Assembly: GCF_023278565.1 (NCBI RefSeq)
Contig: NC_064676.1
Location: 4,650,001-4,714,000, forward strand
Direction of reading: 5' to 3'
DNA from: Colletotrichum lupini
Lineage: Eukaryota; Ascomycota; Sordariomycetes; Glomerellales; Glomerellaceae
DNA length: 64,000 nucleotides
The stretch's first letter is position 1; every line of letters starts with the position of its first letter. Below, piece after piece: positions 34,845-47,900 of this stretch. A program made the translations under genes and the position numbers. Below the pieces are notes generated by a model. It did not search any database. It was not told where the DNA came from and saw nothing but the letters and a program-made list of their open reading frames with translations.

Positions 34845-37188
34845 TTCGTGATTATCGCTGACAGGGTAAAAGTCAGCAACGGCACAAGATTGTCGTGGGT
34901 CGTTTGAACTTTGGAGGGGTCAACGGGAGTGGGTTGATAGAGGTCGAAGCAGGGATATATTGCTGATGGATTGGTGTCCACCTACTCTGCGCTGCAGGGC
35001 GTATTCGCGATAGTGTGAGAGATCGCACGTGTGTGGCTGTGAAAGCTCGAGAGTTGGGCTTGTGAAGAGCGCGGGAAAACAAACACGCGATATTGTGCAG
35101 AAGGTGACTTGTAGAGTTGACGAAAGGCGGAAGGTGGGGAGCGGTAGTAGGAGGCGCAACTGAGTCCGAAAGACAGGCGCTCTAGGTACCTACAGAGGTC
35201 GGCAGAGACACTGGGCGGAAGTGGGATGGGAGGCGATTGATTGGACAAAGTGGAGCCAGGATTTTCTAAGGCTTACCTTAAGTAGGTATTACACCTTCTC
35301 ACCCCAGATGTCGCCTGCCTAAGCCTCAAGGTGATAGTGAAACTTAAGTCAGATACCTTCTTTCCTACCTACACCAACACCTCAATTTAGGTACCTTACC
35401 TTACCTTAGTTTTCATCTGAATATTTGCCCCTTCCCAGAGTTTCGTGGAACTCATACACGTAGGTCGGTATTCGAGCATCCTCCTTTTTGTCTCCCGTCA
35501 TTGCATGGTTCAGGTGCTCTATCATTAATAAGCATATTTGAGAAACAATCACGAGGTTGAGACTCAATGCCCATGCTGGCTCTTTGCTAACATATTCATT
35601 GTCCACCAGGACCGGTCGCAACTTCGACGTTTGGCCTTGAGCAACGCTGCCGTTACCGATCGTCATGGTAGACTCTCCGACACCGCGTCGTGTTACGATG
35701 TAGCTGCTGACAATCCAATGCAAGGGTCAGAATGAGGACCTGAAGGCGAATCCGCCCTGCCATCCTCGTGCCGTAGGTCCATTATCCAACCCATGAATCA
35801 ACTTAACAGATCCAGCGCTGACCTAGTTCCGCGCAGTGCGCTATTCAGGGTAGGTCTTGATCATGCAATTCTCCATGGCTTCGTTACGATTCAAATACCA
35901 GGTGCAAGGCTGAGTCGGCATTATTGAATCTGACTTGGGCTCGCAGATTGCTTAACCAAAAACGGGTACAAGGAGGAGAAGTGCCAGTCGGTGATTTTGG
36001 CTTTGTACGAATGTTGCGAGGCTTTTTACCAGTCAAAAGGAGACAGCGCTACGTCGGCGAGCTGTCCCAAGCCAGATCTGCTTCGACTGAAACTGTCGAG
36101 AATACGTGAGGAGTCGCGCGAGGCCGTTTCCCAAAAGTAGCCAAAGGGATGCTGAAATGTACACTCTTCCATAGATATACGTTAACCCGAGTAGAGAAAT
36201 CTGGCAACATTCAAGAAAGAGGGAATTCTTCTAGGCATTCGTTGAGCGCGCTGAGAGACCCCGTAGGATCTGAACAAGCATTGAGTGCTTATTCCGAGAC
36301 TCTAATACAAAAGCCTTGACATTGAAGAAGAAAGAGAGAGAAAATTCAAAGAAAATTTCCAACTGTGTGTGTTGATAAAGGCTGCTAAAGCGGGTCCATA
36401 CTGTGTTTTTACATGTATTTACACAGTCAATCTCTGGTCTGTCCAAGGCATAGGTCTGGAATAGGTATGCACACAGTGTTTACTCCTGCCCAAAGTTTTG
36501 ACGCGACGCGCGCATCTAGGTACTGCGCGCACGGGCCAGCTAGGCGCTAGCTTGCCTTTCGCCTGGGACGCCTGTCGCTCCTGGCGCCGCAAGGTGAGGT
36601 ACCTTACCTTAGACGCCTCATTGAGCTGCCAGCTGGTTTGTTTTCATGATTTTTTTCCCGGTAGGATGGGAGGTCTGATCAACTATCCCAATCCCACTAT
36701 TCGAGTCTGTTCCTCCAGCCTATTTCCTATTTCCTCTATCCTCAGAGTCGATACGTGGGAACTTCTTCAATCTTGTCGAGGGCCTGGGAAAGTTTCTGCG
36801 CGCAAGGGCTTCTTAGGTTGCAGCTAGTTACATCTTTGGCGCTGCGAAGCACCTTGCAAAGTCATTTATGCCGCAGCATCCATGACTTGATATCTCCCCG
36901 GCCTGGAAACACAGACGCCCACAATCATTGACAGATTGTAAGCAGACGAGTCACTGCATAGTCTCACTTCGTCCGCAAGTTCTGTTTTGGCTAATCACCA
37001 CCCACTAGGATCGCATCGGGACTCCATATTTACCCTGGTCCCATGCGCAACCTTGCCGACGACCAAAGATCGACCATTCCACATTGAAGTTAACGAGGCG
37101 ACCGGATACCTTCTGTTCCTTGTGCGCAAACTTCCGATCAGTATTCCCCTAGATTCCGCTCCCTTCGACAACGATTACATTCCCGAAA
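34845..37188. other. 2.3-kb divergent intergenic region, SUMO / Nup84
   Basis: No gene is seen. AGGTACCT palindromes lie at 35183-35192, 35389-35396 and 36597-36604. A 73-codon ATG-initiated frame (36987-37208) overlaps the Nup84 start in another frame and may be an upstream ORF if the leader reaches that far. Confidence 0.5.
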
Positions 37189-40028
37189 ATGGACGGAATC
37201 GGGCCTGAAGTTGAGGTGTTCGCGAACATCCTCGACGATTGCCTGGCAAACCAAGGCACCGATGAGGACAAACGCGCAAGGGTCTTGGGGCTCGTAAACG
37301 CATACCACGATTATGCCGCCGAAAAGCTGTCGCAGCTGCGCAAGCCACGCCGTCAGGGCTCAATTGGCGACAATGAGATGGACCTGGACGATGAAGAAGA
37401 GGCAGAGGCTGCGGCAGATTCAGAAGAGATTCGAGTATGGGAGCAAGAAAGACAGACATGGGATCTCGTTCGTCGCCTTATCCCGCTGAGATATTCTATT
37501 CGATCTTCGACGAACCAGGAAGCTACGTACAATGGAAAAGATTTGTGGAGGGCATTCCTTGCGAACGACCAGTTGGCCACAGAGAGGAAGACCATTCTCG
37601 AATGGTTACAACAAGGCGCGAGAGCTGGCCCCGACATCGACGACCTCGTACGAGATCTCCAGCAAAACGCTGACAGAGGAGACATCATCGCTCACGGTTG
37701 GATACACACAAGGTCTGCCATCAAGTTGCAGAAGAGTGTGATTGGTTCTTCACGCCCGCTTGATGTGCATTTTCCGGAGGTCGCACGCTCTCTAGTCAAC
37801 TCAGACAAGGCGCCACTTGTTGCCGAACTAGACCCAGACTCTGTGATCAGACAGGGTCGCAAGTTGGAGCCACAGGATGAGTACTTTGAGAGGGCTATTT
37901 GGGTAGGCTGCTTCCAGCTGCTTCGAAGAGGCTGTACTGTGGAGACTACGCGGGAGTGGTGCTTGGAGAGGACGGAGGTCTGGAGGGCTGTATCCATGTC
38001 CGCCTTACCTCTTGCAAGTGACCACGGCGAGACCACGCTTGTCGACGACCCTTCAGCGCTTACTCTGTGGAGACGCATGTGTTTTGCTCTTGCTCGCCAA
38101 GGAGGTACCGATGATATTGAGAGAGCAGTATATGGGGTGTTGTCCGGAGACATCCCCAGCGTGCAAAGAGTATGCCAGACTTGGGACGACTTCATGTTCA
38201 TGCACTACAACGCTCTGGTTCGCACGCAGTTCGACACTTTCCTACTCAGCCAATGCTCCCCGGAAGCATCGGCAACCATTCGCTCATCATTCGCTGCTTT
38301 TGACGCAGTTCAGTTCCACGGCGATGCCGCCACGTTGGAGCAACGCCTGATCCGCAACCTTGAGACAAGCCCGCACACAAGCAAGGAAGCTCTGGAGCCT
38401 ATCAAGGCACTACAAGCCGCCATTATCTCCAAAGACCTCCAGCGACATTTCTACGAGCAGGGTGTGGCCATCACACAGAAAGCGAATTCCAAGGAGGCAT
38501 CTGCGCTCATGCCCGATCACAACTGTCGCAACGTCGACGTAGTGACGGAAAAGTTCGCCGACATCAAAAATCCCGATGGCCTGCGAATTGCTGTTCATGC
38601 ACTCATCATCTTCGATACGCTTGACAAACTCGGCACTTTGAAAACAAATACCGTAACAATGAGCTCAGATCATGATCGTTGTGAATTGCAAGAGAACACG
38701 ATTACGCAGTATATCAGCTTGCTCCGACTAGCAGGCTTGGAGGAGTTGATACCACTGTATTGCTCCAGGCTTCACCCATCGAGAGCCTTCCAAGTGTTAA
38801 GCACAAACCTACTTCCCATCACCGATAGCGAGGCTCGTCAAGAGCAGCTCACCTTCATTCACAAAGCAGGACTGGACGTGGTGGATTTCGTCAAGGCACA
38901 ACCACAGTTCTTGTTCCAGACCTTGGACTCCGATACTGCGCAAAACGATGCAATGCGGGAGTTCCAGATCATGGACGATGGCCCGGCGTCCTTGAAGTAC
39001 GGGCGTTCCATCAAAACAGACTTCTTCGGGGAAGATCCCGAATCCATTGACGCGGTCGACGAGCGCTTGATCCGGTCAGTAGAATGGCTGCTTCTAGTCA
39101 GCGAGGCCTGGCCATATGTCTTTTCTATCGGCGTGGCAATTTACAAGCACTTTCTAAGTATGACCCTGCCTTTTCAAGATAGATGACTCCTATCAGCTAA
39201 CTGGAACCCCATCGAACAGAGACCATGCATTTGAATGCTGCCAGAAGCTTCGCAAATCGTGTGCCATTCGACAGCATTCTGCGCATGCGCTCAAGCGACT
39301 TCCCTGAACAAGCAGAAGACGAACTCTGGTGGACACAAGATGGAGAATTCTGGGTCAACCAGCTCGAAGGCGCGGGTGCGATGGACCTCTCGCCCAGTCA
39401 AGTAGTATCGGACGCCAAGGTCTTACGGGAACTTGAGTGTCTCGTCAGAGCCTTGGACACAATGGAGACTGTCGCTTCCCTAGCGGAACTGTCAAGAGAG
39501 TATGTCAACCTGACCTTTGGCTACAACGTCTTGCTAACCACTTGCAGGGACCCGTCTGTCAAACGAGATTTCTGGGCGAAGGTTGGCAACGAGGTCAAGG
39601 CGGCCAAAGAACACGTGCGACCGCTACTGGTTGACTGGCTGGGTGATCAAGGTAATTGCTACTTAACTCACATCTTCCAGATAACTAATCCGTTCGTGAC
39701 AGAGGATCAAGACTTACAAGCGCTGCGGGAAGCATATCTTCCCGAGACGATCCTCGCTTACATCAGCACGCTCCATTTCGCCGGCACGACGCTGACGAGG
39801 GATAACTTTTTGGAGTGTATGGAGCTGGCGGCCACTATTGCGGAGAAGGGCTCCGATGTGGCAGAGTGCTTCGCCAAAGCTAAGCGAATGAAGGAACTGG
39901 TCGAGTGTTTTGCTGCCTGCAGCAAAGCTCTGGCCGTTGCATCGGGCGAGAAAAAGGCGGCCAATTCGAGTAGCAAGAAGCTACGGGAAATGGGATGGTC
40001 ACGGGATCTTTGGTCCGTAAAGCACTGA
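37189..40028 (+). CDS. NUP84: Nucleoporin Nup84 / Nup107
   Basis: Scaffold subunit of the Y-shaped Nup84-Nup107 complex on both faces of the nuclear pore. Four exons (37189-39157, 39220-39499, 39548-39651, 39703-40028) give 892 aa. Almost all of it is alpha-solenoid. The N-terminus has an acidic stretch (DLDDEEEAEAAADSEE), and family-like segments include WERQTWDLVRRLIPLRYS-type helices, AWRAVSMSA-like helices and the C-terminal DLQALREAYLPETILAYIS. Intron 2 (39500-39547) is 48 nt and contains no in-frame stop; CTAAC and TTGCAG support splicing. Intron 3 (GTAATT...GTGACAG) is 51 nt. Family assignment rests on overall solenoid sequence and recalled similarity rather than on a short motif. Confidence 0.85.
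39500..39547 (+). other. Stopless 48-nt intron in Nup84
   Basis: Starts GTATGT, has GCTAAC and ends TTGCAG. It is a multiple of three with no stop in frame, so retention would insert 16 residues without truncating the protein. Confidence 0.75.
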
Positions 40029-40729
40029 ATTGGGCAGTCTACTGGCGAGTCACAATGTTTGTTAGGAATAAGGAATGGGGATCTGAGGCCTCTACTAGAG
40101 ATGCGTTACCTCTACATGAGATTCAGCTAGCGCGTGGCTTACCGCTCACGAAGACTTCGGCCGGGCGTGATATGCCTCGAACACACCAAGGTCGTTCAGC
40201 TGCCAAGTTGATCAATGCAGGGAGGCGATTAATTACATCGAGACTTGCAGACTCACAAATAAAAGAGTATCACAGCAAAAAGTCTATTGAAAAAACTGCG
40301 TATTTCGTACCTCTTGAAGCCATTCTTGTGTTGAGTTCCTATTTACAATTGAGTATTCCGTACAGATATGTGTTTATGGGTATGATATCATAAAACGCAG
40401 ATGTGAGCTTAACTATACAACATGTACAATTCAGTCACAATTTTAGTTTTGATTGGTTAGTTTCATTCATCCGCTGTGGGGGCACCTGACAAGGTCCTTG
40501 CTTAACGTTGTGAACCTCGCACCCCTCTGCCTGATGAACCACAGCCACATTCCGTCTTGTAGAACCACCCCGCCCAACGAACGCTGACATCTCTGTAGTC
40601 GGAAGATACCTTGCCTTATACTTTGATCAGCCGACCAAGCGAGTCATTGGCCTGAAGATTTTCCTGGGCCTTGAGAATAAGGATCATCTTGTTGTAGTCT
40701 TTAATCGGCTGCGTGTTTATGTCCACATC
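40029..40729. other. Intergenic region between Nup84 and Vps37
   Basis: Tandem genes separated by about 700 bp. A 132-codon frame starting at 39995 overlaps the Nup84 end and lacks recognisable features. I see no gene. Confidence 0.5.
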
Positions 40730-41550
40730 ATGCATGATCCTCCACCACCGGTACTCCCACCCAAGCCGGGTAGCCACGACACAAGTCGTATAGGCACGCC
40801 GGTTATGCTCAACTCGCCCCGGCACGGCAACGGTAACGGCACCGGGCCTGATGTGGAGAGTGCAGGTGGGAGCCGTTTGAACCAAGTCTTTCAGCCGGCC
40901 GGGCTCGAAATAGCCCGACCTGAGTCTGTGCCTGATCCGGGCGAACATTGGCTTCCCAAGGTGTTGCAAGACAAGGCGTACGTTCCTGGACATGGCAGCG
41001 GCATCACCTGCCGTTCGTTGTCTTTCTCCCGGCTGATGATGGTATTAGAAAACATGACCTCGCTGATATAGCGACCAATGTGGACCTGCTTAATGCCCTT
41101 GCACATGCACCAAGTACGATTCACCCATCTCTCTCGTCGTCTCATCAGGCCCTTCAAGCGGCCTTGACCGAAAACCTTGAGCTCGCGTCACGGCTTGTGG
41201 AACTCGAGGCTCGTCTAGCCCACCAGCGCTCCACGACTCAAGCGCAGCTTCTTTCAACACATGCGCTCGAGCGCCAGTGGCGGCAGAAGCAATCCGATAT
41301 GGACCACGCGTTAGCACCCTTCTCACCGGCTGCCATGTACCAACGCCTGGGGCAAGGTGTCCATGAGCAGGCCTCGGTATGCCATGTCTTGGAGGAGAGC
41401 TTCATCGACGGAGAGGGAGATGGCGCGTATGCGTCGGAGAGAGAGACATTGGACTGGATCAAGAGGTACAGAGACGCCAAGGTACTTTATTATCTTCGTC
41501 AGGAGAGGAAGGAGCGGTGGGACGAAGGTCGCGTTGGTGGCTGGAGATGA
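40730..41550 (+). CDS. VPS37: ESCRT-I subunit Vps37 (Mod(r) domain)
   Basis: ESCRT-I subunit that works with Vps23 and Vps28 in sorting ubiquitinated cargo into multivesicular bodies. Two exons (40730-40977, 41049-41550; donor GTACGT, acceptor TATTAG) give 249 aa. The N-terminal 40 residues are Pro-rich (MHDPPPPVLPPKPGSHD). A helical region (HDLADIATNVDLLNALAHA) and a coiled coil (LTENLELASRLVELEARLA) lead to the Mod(r) C-terminus, SPAAMYQRLGQGVHEQ and a terminal helix ending WIKRYRDAKVLYYLRQERK. The retained-intron reading gives another open frame starting at 40948 that carries the same C-terminus. The start is the first in-frame ATG; an additional upstream exon cannot be excluded. Confidence 0.85.
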
Positions 41551-42133
41551 AATGAGTGCGATTCCAGTACCTGGTTCAGTGGAATGCTAAGTGAAGGTGG
41601 GAAAGGAATGAGGCAGTGGAAATCGCAGGAGGTGGTGATCCTCGCGGGTTGGAGCTAACCATACGGCTGTATCGAGAAACGGGAACCAGCACACGAGCAC
41701 TACATCAATGGCATGCCGGCGGTTCTCTCTACTGTTTTCTACTCTTGCTTCTCCATGGCGGTATTGGCGATGACAACGCAATGCAAAGGACCACGTCTAG
41801 CTAGCAGATATCTGAAAGAAACATTCTATGGAATACAAGAAGGAAAGAAAGTACGCAGGAGCAGTAGCCTACAAACTGAATGGTACTCGCAGAAATGGCT
41901 AGAAAATCGCTATGACGTGGAGCATACAATTCCTGTCTGTGTCGTTCTGTAGCCCGTCTACGAATGTATGCTACACGCTTTCAGCTACTACTGTCGTTCC
42001 CCAGTTTCGCACACACACACACACACACACACACACGACATACCTCCAGGGGACATCACAAACCCCCTGACTGGGATCGTACTCAAAGTCGTTGAGAGTG
42101 GAAATGATGTTGGCCCAGAAGCGATCACTATCT
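41551..42133. other. 3' region between convergent genes, with CA repeat
   Basis: Holds the 27-bp CA tract and, on the minus strand at about 42141-42042, a protein-like stretch in another frame (see the unknown gene at 42134-43236). Confidence 0.55.
42010..42036. repeat. (CA)n dinucleotide microsatellite
   Basis: Uninterrupted CA/AC repeat of 27 bases, just downstream of a GTATGT donor-like site on the minus strand. Confidence 0.9.
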
Positions 42134-43236
42134 TCAGGCGAAGCTGAAGGGACTCTTTTTCATCTCAGGACTGCGAGGGCTCATCGGGAGTGCAAAAAGT
42201 TCCTCCTCCTGGTCCTGTTCTTGCTGTCTCGGATGAAGATCAACCCCTGCGAGCATGGCGTCTAACGATGCCGAAGCTCCTAGGGACAGGTTACCAGTAG
42301 TCGTCTCCCGAGCAGGGTGCGAGAAGGAGTGAGCGGCTATGTCATTGGGGACGGGCGAGAAAGACACAGGCTGAAGATGCGTGTTCTTGTCTGCGAGTCT
42401 CTAGTTAGTTATGCTTGGTTGATATGTTACGCAGGTTATATTTTGTGAGTCATCTCACCAGCCGAACCAGCAATTAAATCTGTTGCAGAAGTCGCGAGCT
42501 TCAGCCCCTTCAGCTTCTCTCCCAGTCGGCTACCGGTCAGGGGTTGAGGAGAGATGGGACTCAGTAGAGTTTCTGAGGCAGACATCGTCCGGCCTTCGAC
42601 GATGTTATTGGGTTTTGGAACAATACCGAAGTGATCGACAACCCGTTGCTGCTCCTGGAGCACCATTTCTAAGCCGACGCTTTCGGTATTTGTCATCTTC
42701 TCGGCATCGATCTCTTCTTGAAGTTCACGAAGTCTCTCCTTGGCCCAGATGGTGTGAAGAACCCCGCGTGTTCCAGTATCTAATTCACTGGCAACCAGGC
42801 TTGGCGGGAAGATGGCAGGAAGGGGTTTGATGGTGAGGGATGTACCGTCAGGATGAACAATGGAAACGGTGGGAGGAACATTGGCACCTGGTGGAAGTAG
42901 GAAGTACGCCCGTTTATGCGTTCCTTTGACATCGTTACTTGCTAGAAGATGGTTTGTCTTGCCATCCCACGAAACCTCCCATGCCTTGGCTGGCGGTGGT
43001 GAGAGTTCGGATGCCGGCGAGGAGGAAGAAGGAGATATCGAGGGATCCCATTCTACCATCAAGACTTTGGTGCCCTCATTACCCTTGCCTGCCTCGAACT
43101 CGAACCGGGCAAGGGCAAAGGGCGCAGTGTTGGCGGCAGCGTCGGGATTGGTGCTTGTTGTCGGTCCGGGAATATGCACTCCCATCGACGCCACTCGAGG
43201 TGGCGATGAAGCCCGAGAACTACCCGGCGTTCCCAT
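42134..43236 (-). CDS. Unknown protein; apparent frameshift near C-terminus
   Basis: I do not recognise the family. Exons 43236-42459 and 42390-42134 (GTGAGA...TCGCAG, 68 nt) give 344 aa. The middle is globular and beta-rich (TKVLMVEWD, WEVSWDGKTNHLLASNDVKG, KRAYFLLPPGANVPPTVSIVHPDG), followed by a helical part (LHTIWAKERLRELQEEID). It ends SPFSFA and stop. Skipping a single T in the sequence at about 42141-42143 would let the frame continue as SPEDSDRFWANIIST, FEYDPSQGVCDVPWR, up to a GTATGT donor at about 42040. The coding frame is also open upstream of 43236 to an acceptor-like GAGCAG near 43336, so a first exon may be missing. Confidence 0.6.
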
Positions 43237-44838
43237 CTCTTCGTCTCCTTCCGGTCCTGACCCTATTGTGGTCCGGTGTGAGGTGGGTTTTGCGGACACG
43301 ACGCGGTGCGGGGCCGGGCGTTTTGCGGCCTGCTCAAGTACCGAGGCGTGTTAAAGACTCAAACTACCCATGCATAGCGTACTTTCCCCGTCAGCACCGG
43401 ACAGGAAAAGCAGAACGTATTCCCGGCCAGTGGAAACAACCCGACCGAGTCTACCGTGACAATTATTTGCAGCGATTGAGCCGTGGTATGGGTTCTAGGT
43501 GATTCACCGACAGTGAAGTCTTGTCTCCGGCAAAGACAAATGATTTGAGACGGAAGAGAAGAATGAGGTGTTTCGTACTGGTGTACTCCGTAGATAAATC
43601 GGCACCAACCAATGATTAAGATGAGTTTAAAGGAGGAAGTACCCGGACTTGGTGACGAATGGGATGCGGAAACGGAGATAGAGATGGATGTAATTCGATC
43701 AGGTTCGGGCCGTTGTGGCTGAGGAGATTGACGCCACGCGCGCCCAAGAGGATTTTCTTATTACTTGCGAGGATACATATGAAGCATCACTTATTTTCCG
43801 AGTATACAATCGAGCGGCCTTCAACTACAGTGTAGGTGTCATGGCGGGAAACGAATTGTGAATCAACGTTGAAGCAGGGCCGTATACGTGCCTAGGGCAT
43901 TCGGGCGTATCGCGGCATCCCAAGGTCCCTTTCATTGTCAAGGCAATAGTGAATAAGAGAGATACGGGGAGACAGAAAATTACGAAGGGGCCTCTGTCTC
44001 CCACATCAGCTACCAAAGTGAACAGCATGTATTGTCACTCGAATGGTACGGTTGGCCTTCAGGGCCGTGTCGCTGAGTCGCGTGTGGCTGTCAAAGGGTG
44101 ACACAAACCCGCCACGGAGTAGTAGTTTGTCCTGACTCCTGACCCTGGGCTCTGGAGCAGCTCAGAGAGCGGAGGAAACGCAGAGTAATATGGAGGGAAT
44201 GGGTCTGGAGGTACAAACATTGTGTAAATTTTTCGGTAAAGCTGGAGAAGTTTGAGAGGGGAGTTGCAACCTGTGACCTCGGGCGGGGAGAATCCCACAT
44301 ATCCACGGGGCATTCTCGGCCGATGTCGATGCCATTGCCCGCTAGTGTACGGATACTGGGGGGGCTGGCCTGGCCAAGAAATATGGCTTCATGGTCGACC
44401 AACATGACGGGATTCAAGTCTTCATCTCACAAACGCAAATGATGATGGCGCGCCACCACCAGACGCACTCAAGTTACGGGTTCTCTTCTCGCGAGCATGC
44501 GGGTTATGTCGCTCAATTTCTGCGAGGCTTACATAAAGAGGTGCGGATAGGAAGTTCTTACCCTTGAGATTGGCTCGGGAACACGGAGAGAAGTCTCACA
44601 AACGTAAGTAGATGTACGGATACAGTCCCGTATCTGTAGGGTAATATACGGATGATGCAGTACCAAAAGTGGAGCGAGGTGCCTTCCTCATCCAGTATTC
44701 CGTAGCGCTCGTGACCTGATGAATGACCAACCGGAAGAACGTTGTTAAGTGCTAGAACGTCCATCTCTTTTTGCTTCAGGACGGAGTATGCCAGGGAGCC
44801 GGTAAAACGTTACTCACTAAGGTAGCCACACACACACA

Positions 44839-44913
<75 letters not shown>

Positions 44914-47900
44914 GCAAGGGAAGTAGAGCGGAGCGGATCATGGAGAACGGTACTCAAAGGTAAAGCAATCCACCAACGGCGGCCAGGCGGCCGGAAAACG
45001 ACGTGAAAGGCTGGGGCCTTTGGGGGGAGATATCAGCTGTGACGAATGCGGAGGGGAGGCAAGGCCGAAGACTAAGAGCCTAAGAAAACAGAAAGGCCGC
45101 GGTAGGTCCGAGGGCCGCTCCACCACGCCATCTGGATTTTTTGACGGTACTTACCTTTACAAGCACCTACCTCCGTAACTACCATTTTGCACCACCAATG
45201 GCATCGAGGCGCGTACCTCAGTGACTTGCAGTGCTCATGATTGGGCCCAGTCTGACAAGAGGTCGAACTGGTACCGTGGCACCGTAGCATTTACGGTTTA
45301 CTTTACTCCCCCGGTATTTGTACAATGTCTCCGTCCCCCGCTGCATCGAAGGCAGCTTGTCCATCCGAGACAGCGCCTAGCCACTTGTGTCGGTTCCATC
45401 GCTTCAACTTCGGTCACTTCGGGCCAATCTACCGTGTTCCATTTGACCCCATGGGCCACGCTCAAGTTGGCACTGGTAGATGTCGGCTTCGCACGAAGTA
45501 CACTAAGCTCACGAGGGTCGAGGGGTGCCAAGGTCCATCTCTATTTGCCATCCAAGGTTTAGTGTGCACTATGAACATGCCGATGAGGTGCCAGGAACTA
45601 CGTAGTATGGAATTGTAGATGCAGTGTGGAACACTGTTGAGTTTTGATCTTCTTTCTCTTACATGCGTACATGCTTTTAGGATACTCAGCCCTCGAGGGA
45701 ATGGGAGAATGGGCAAAAGCTCAAGTGATGCAAAAGGTGCGCTCACGACGTACAGTTGCAAGATTCCTTGGGTAGGTTTGTACCTTCGACACCTTTCTTA
45801 CCTGGACGAATCCACCATGCTCTGTACCCCGATGTGATTCACTGCTTGCTTTGTGGCGCCCTGTGAAGCCAAGCCAACCGTGTGCAAATGGCGAAGGCGA
45901 GAAAATCAATGAGCCTATACAGTAGATCGGCAGTGTCGGCGATGCCCGCAGCCCGCTGGCCTTCTCATTCCTGCCGGCTGTAAATTTTAACACTGCGAGA
46001 ATGAAATAAAACGTGAGTCATGATCAATGGAATAGGTAAATGTCAGTACTAACATGCTCAACATGAACATCGTCTGGTTCACACTACTTTCTAGCACGCT
46101 ATGCGATTGATAGATCCGCCGATAGAGAAATGTTTCCAGACTGCCACTGTCTGGTCTACCTACGGAGTAGTGCCGATAGACGTGTTTCCGTTGAAGCGTC
46201 AGGCATGGGACTGTCTCGGGCCTATTTGGTAATCGGTCCTGGATCATCGAAGTCGGTCTAAGTAGCTCTAGGGCGGCTGAGACCATGATCCATCAGCAGT
46301 AACTTTGGACAGGTGAAGCATCTATCCGCGATAGCATCGAATCGGGCTTTGCAACACAAATGAGCCAATGGAAACAGAGCGAGAGCATCTAGCCGTAGGA
46401 GCTCCGTCTCGATCTATGCCGGGCTTCTCTCCTAGATCGTTTGCACGAACGTGGTCGGTACTTCATCGGTGCATACTGTCTAGGGATACTTCTTTGCGCC
46501 CGCTGCGCCCGCTGAACCAAAGGTAGCCATGGGCCATCGCCCACTTGACGCGGGACGATGGCCGAGAAGTGCCTACGCAGTGTGTCCACAGCCAAACTAC
46601 CAAGCTGCTTCATCGCGTGTAGTTGAAGGCAAAAAAAGCATGGCATACGGCCAATAAATTGGAGCGGCATCGGGCGGGCTCACCCTCAATCCCCCGGGCC
46701 CCGGGATCGACATCTAACTCTCGAGTCTTACAATGGCACTGGATAGGAAATGGAGACAGGGAAGCGCCATAGAGTCCGTAAAACAGCCGAGGAATGAAAG
46801 TCGACTGTTGAACTGCGAAATAAGAAGATACCAACGAATGGACAATCAGGTATCTGATCTGAATTTGTACGTACCTAGGTAAGGTAAGGTATCTCGCCGA
46901 TGGAAACACCTGATTAGTCGCAATTGCAGTTGTCGCTCGAGTGAAATGGTTAGAGTACCTCAATCCTCCATACCTGGCCTCCATACGGATACCTGATGGC
47001 GAAATGGACGAAGAGACATTTTACGGATAGAGTCAAGATCAAGACCCAATTGTTGATTAATAAAGGAACAAGAAGCGGGAAGAAAGAAAGAAAAAAAGAA
47101 AGAGGGAACCTCAAGGCCACACTCACAGTAGGTATGCTCACTAAGGTACCAACTGACCACCATCCGCTCCGTAGAGCAATGGAACTCAACCACTCGTTAA
47201 AAAATATCCAATGCGACTTTCACTTGCCTTACGGCTTGCCAGGCTCAGGACTGTGGGGATGAGAAGCTTCGTCCTCGCACTTTTACGGTGCTTTCTTCGG
47301 CCGCTTTCTTTCGCTTCCGCCGTCCACGCCCATCGTACTGTGGTGGTGAAGAAATAGATACACGGTAACATACCCACAATTGATAGGTACCTTAGTTAGG
47401 TTGAGTGAAGCCCTCCCCCCCCCCTAAAAGACCCTTCTCTGGCCATTCCCTCTCCGAGGACGCAGCCAGTCAGCGCCGTTGCATCACAGTGCCAAACGCC
47501 GCTTCGGGATCATCGACCCCCCCCAGGCCAGCAGGTGCCCTTCCTCACTTGGACCTCCACTAATTCGCCGCACATACTGCCGGGCCACCCAGAATTAGCG
47601 AACAGCCGATCCCTCTCTCGCTTTCTTGCATCTGCCTCTCTCCTGTTCCTGGCCTCCAGGTCCACCCACTTGCTCTCATTGCCTCTTCTCTATTCGTACC
47701 GCATCGTAATACCTACCTAACCTCATCATCACCTCACCTACGTTTGCGCCCATAGACTGAGGTGACCGCCAGTGTCTACCAAGTTATCCAGGCTTGGATA
47801 CCATACCACCAAACGGATAGCTACGTGCATACCCACGTCGTCGCCCATAGAGAGGTTCTACGCTTTTACCCACTCTCATCCACCCACCAAGGATCCTTGG

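Noticed and set aside
35406..35723. 105-codon minus-strand frame
   Set aside because: No domain, start context or neighbouring exon; the sequence around it carries intergenic motifs.
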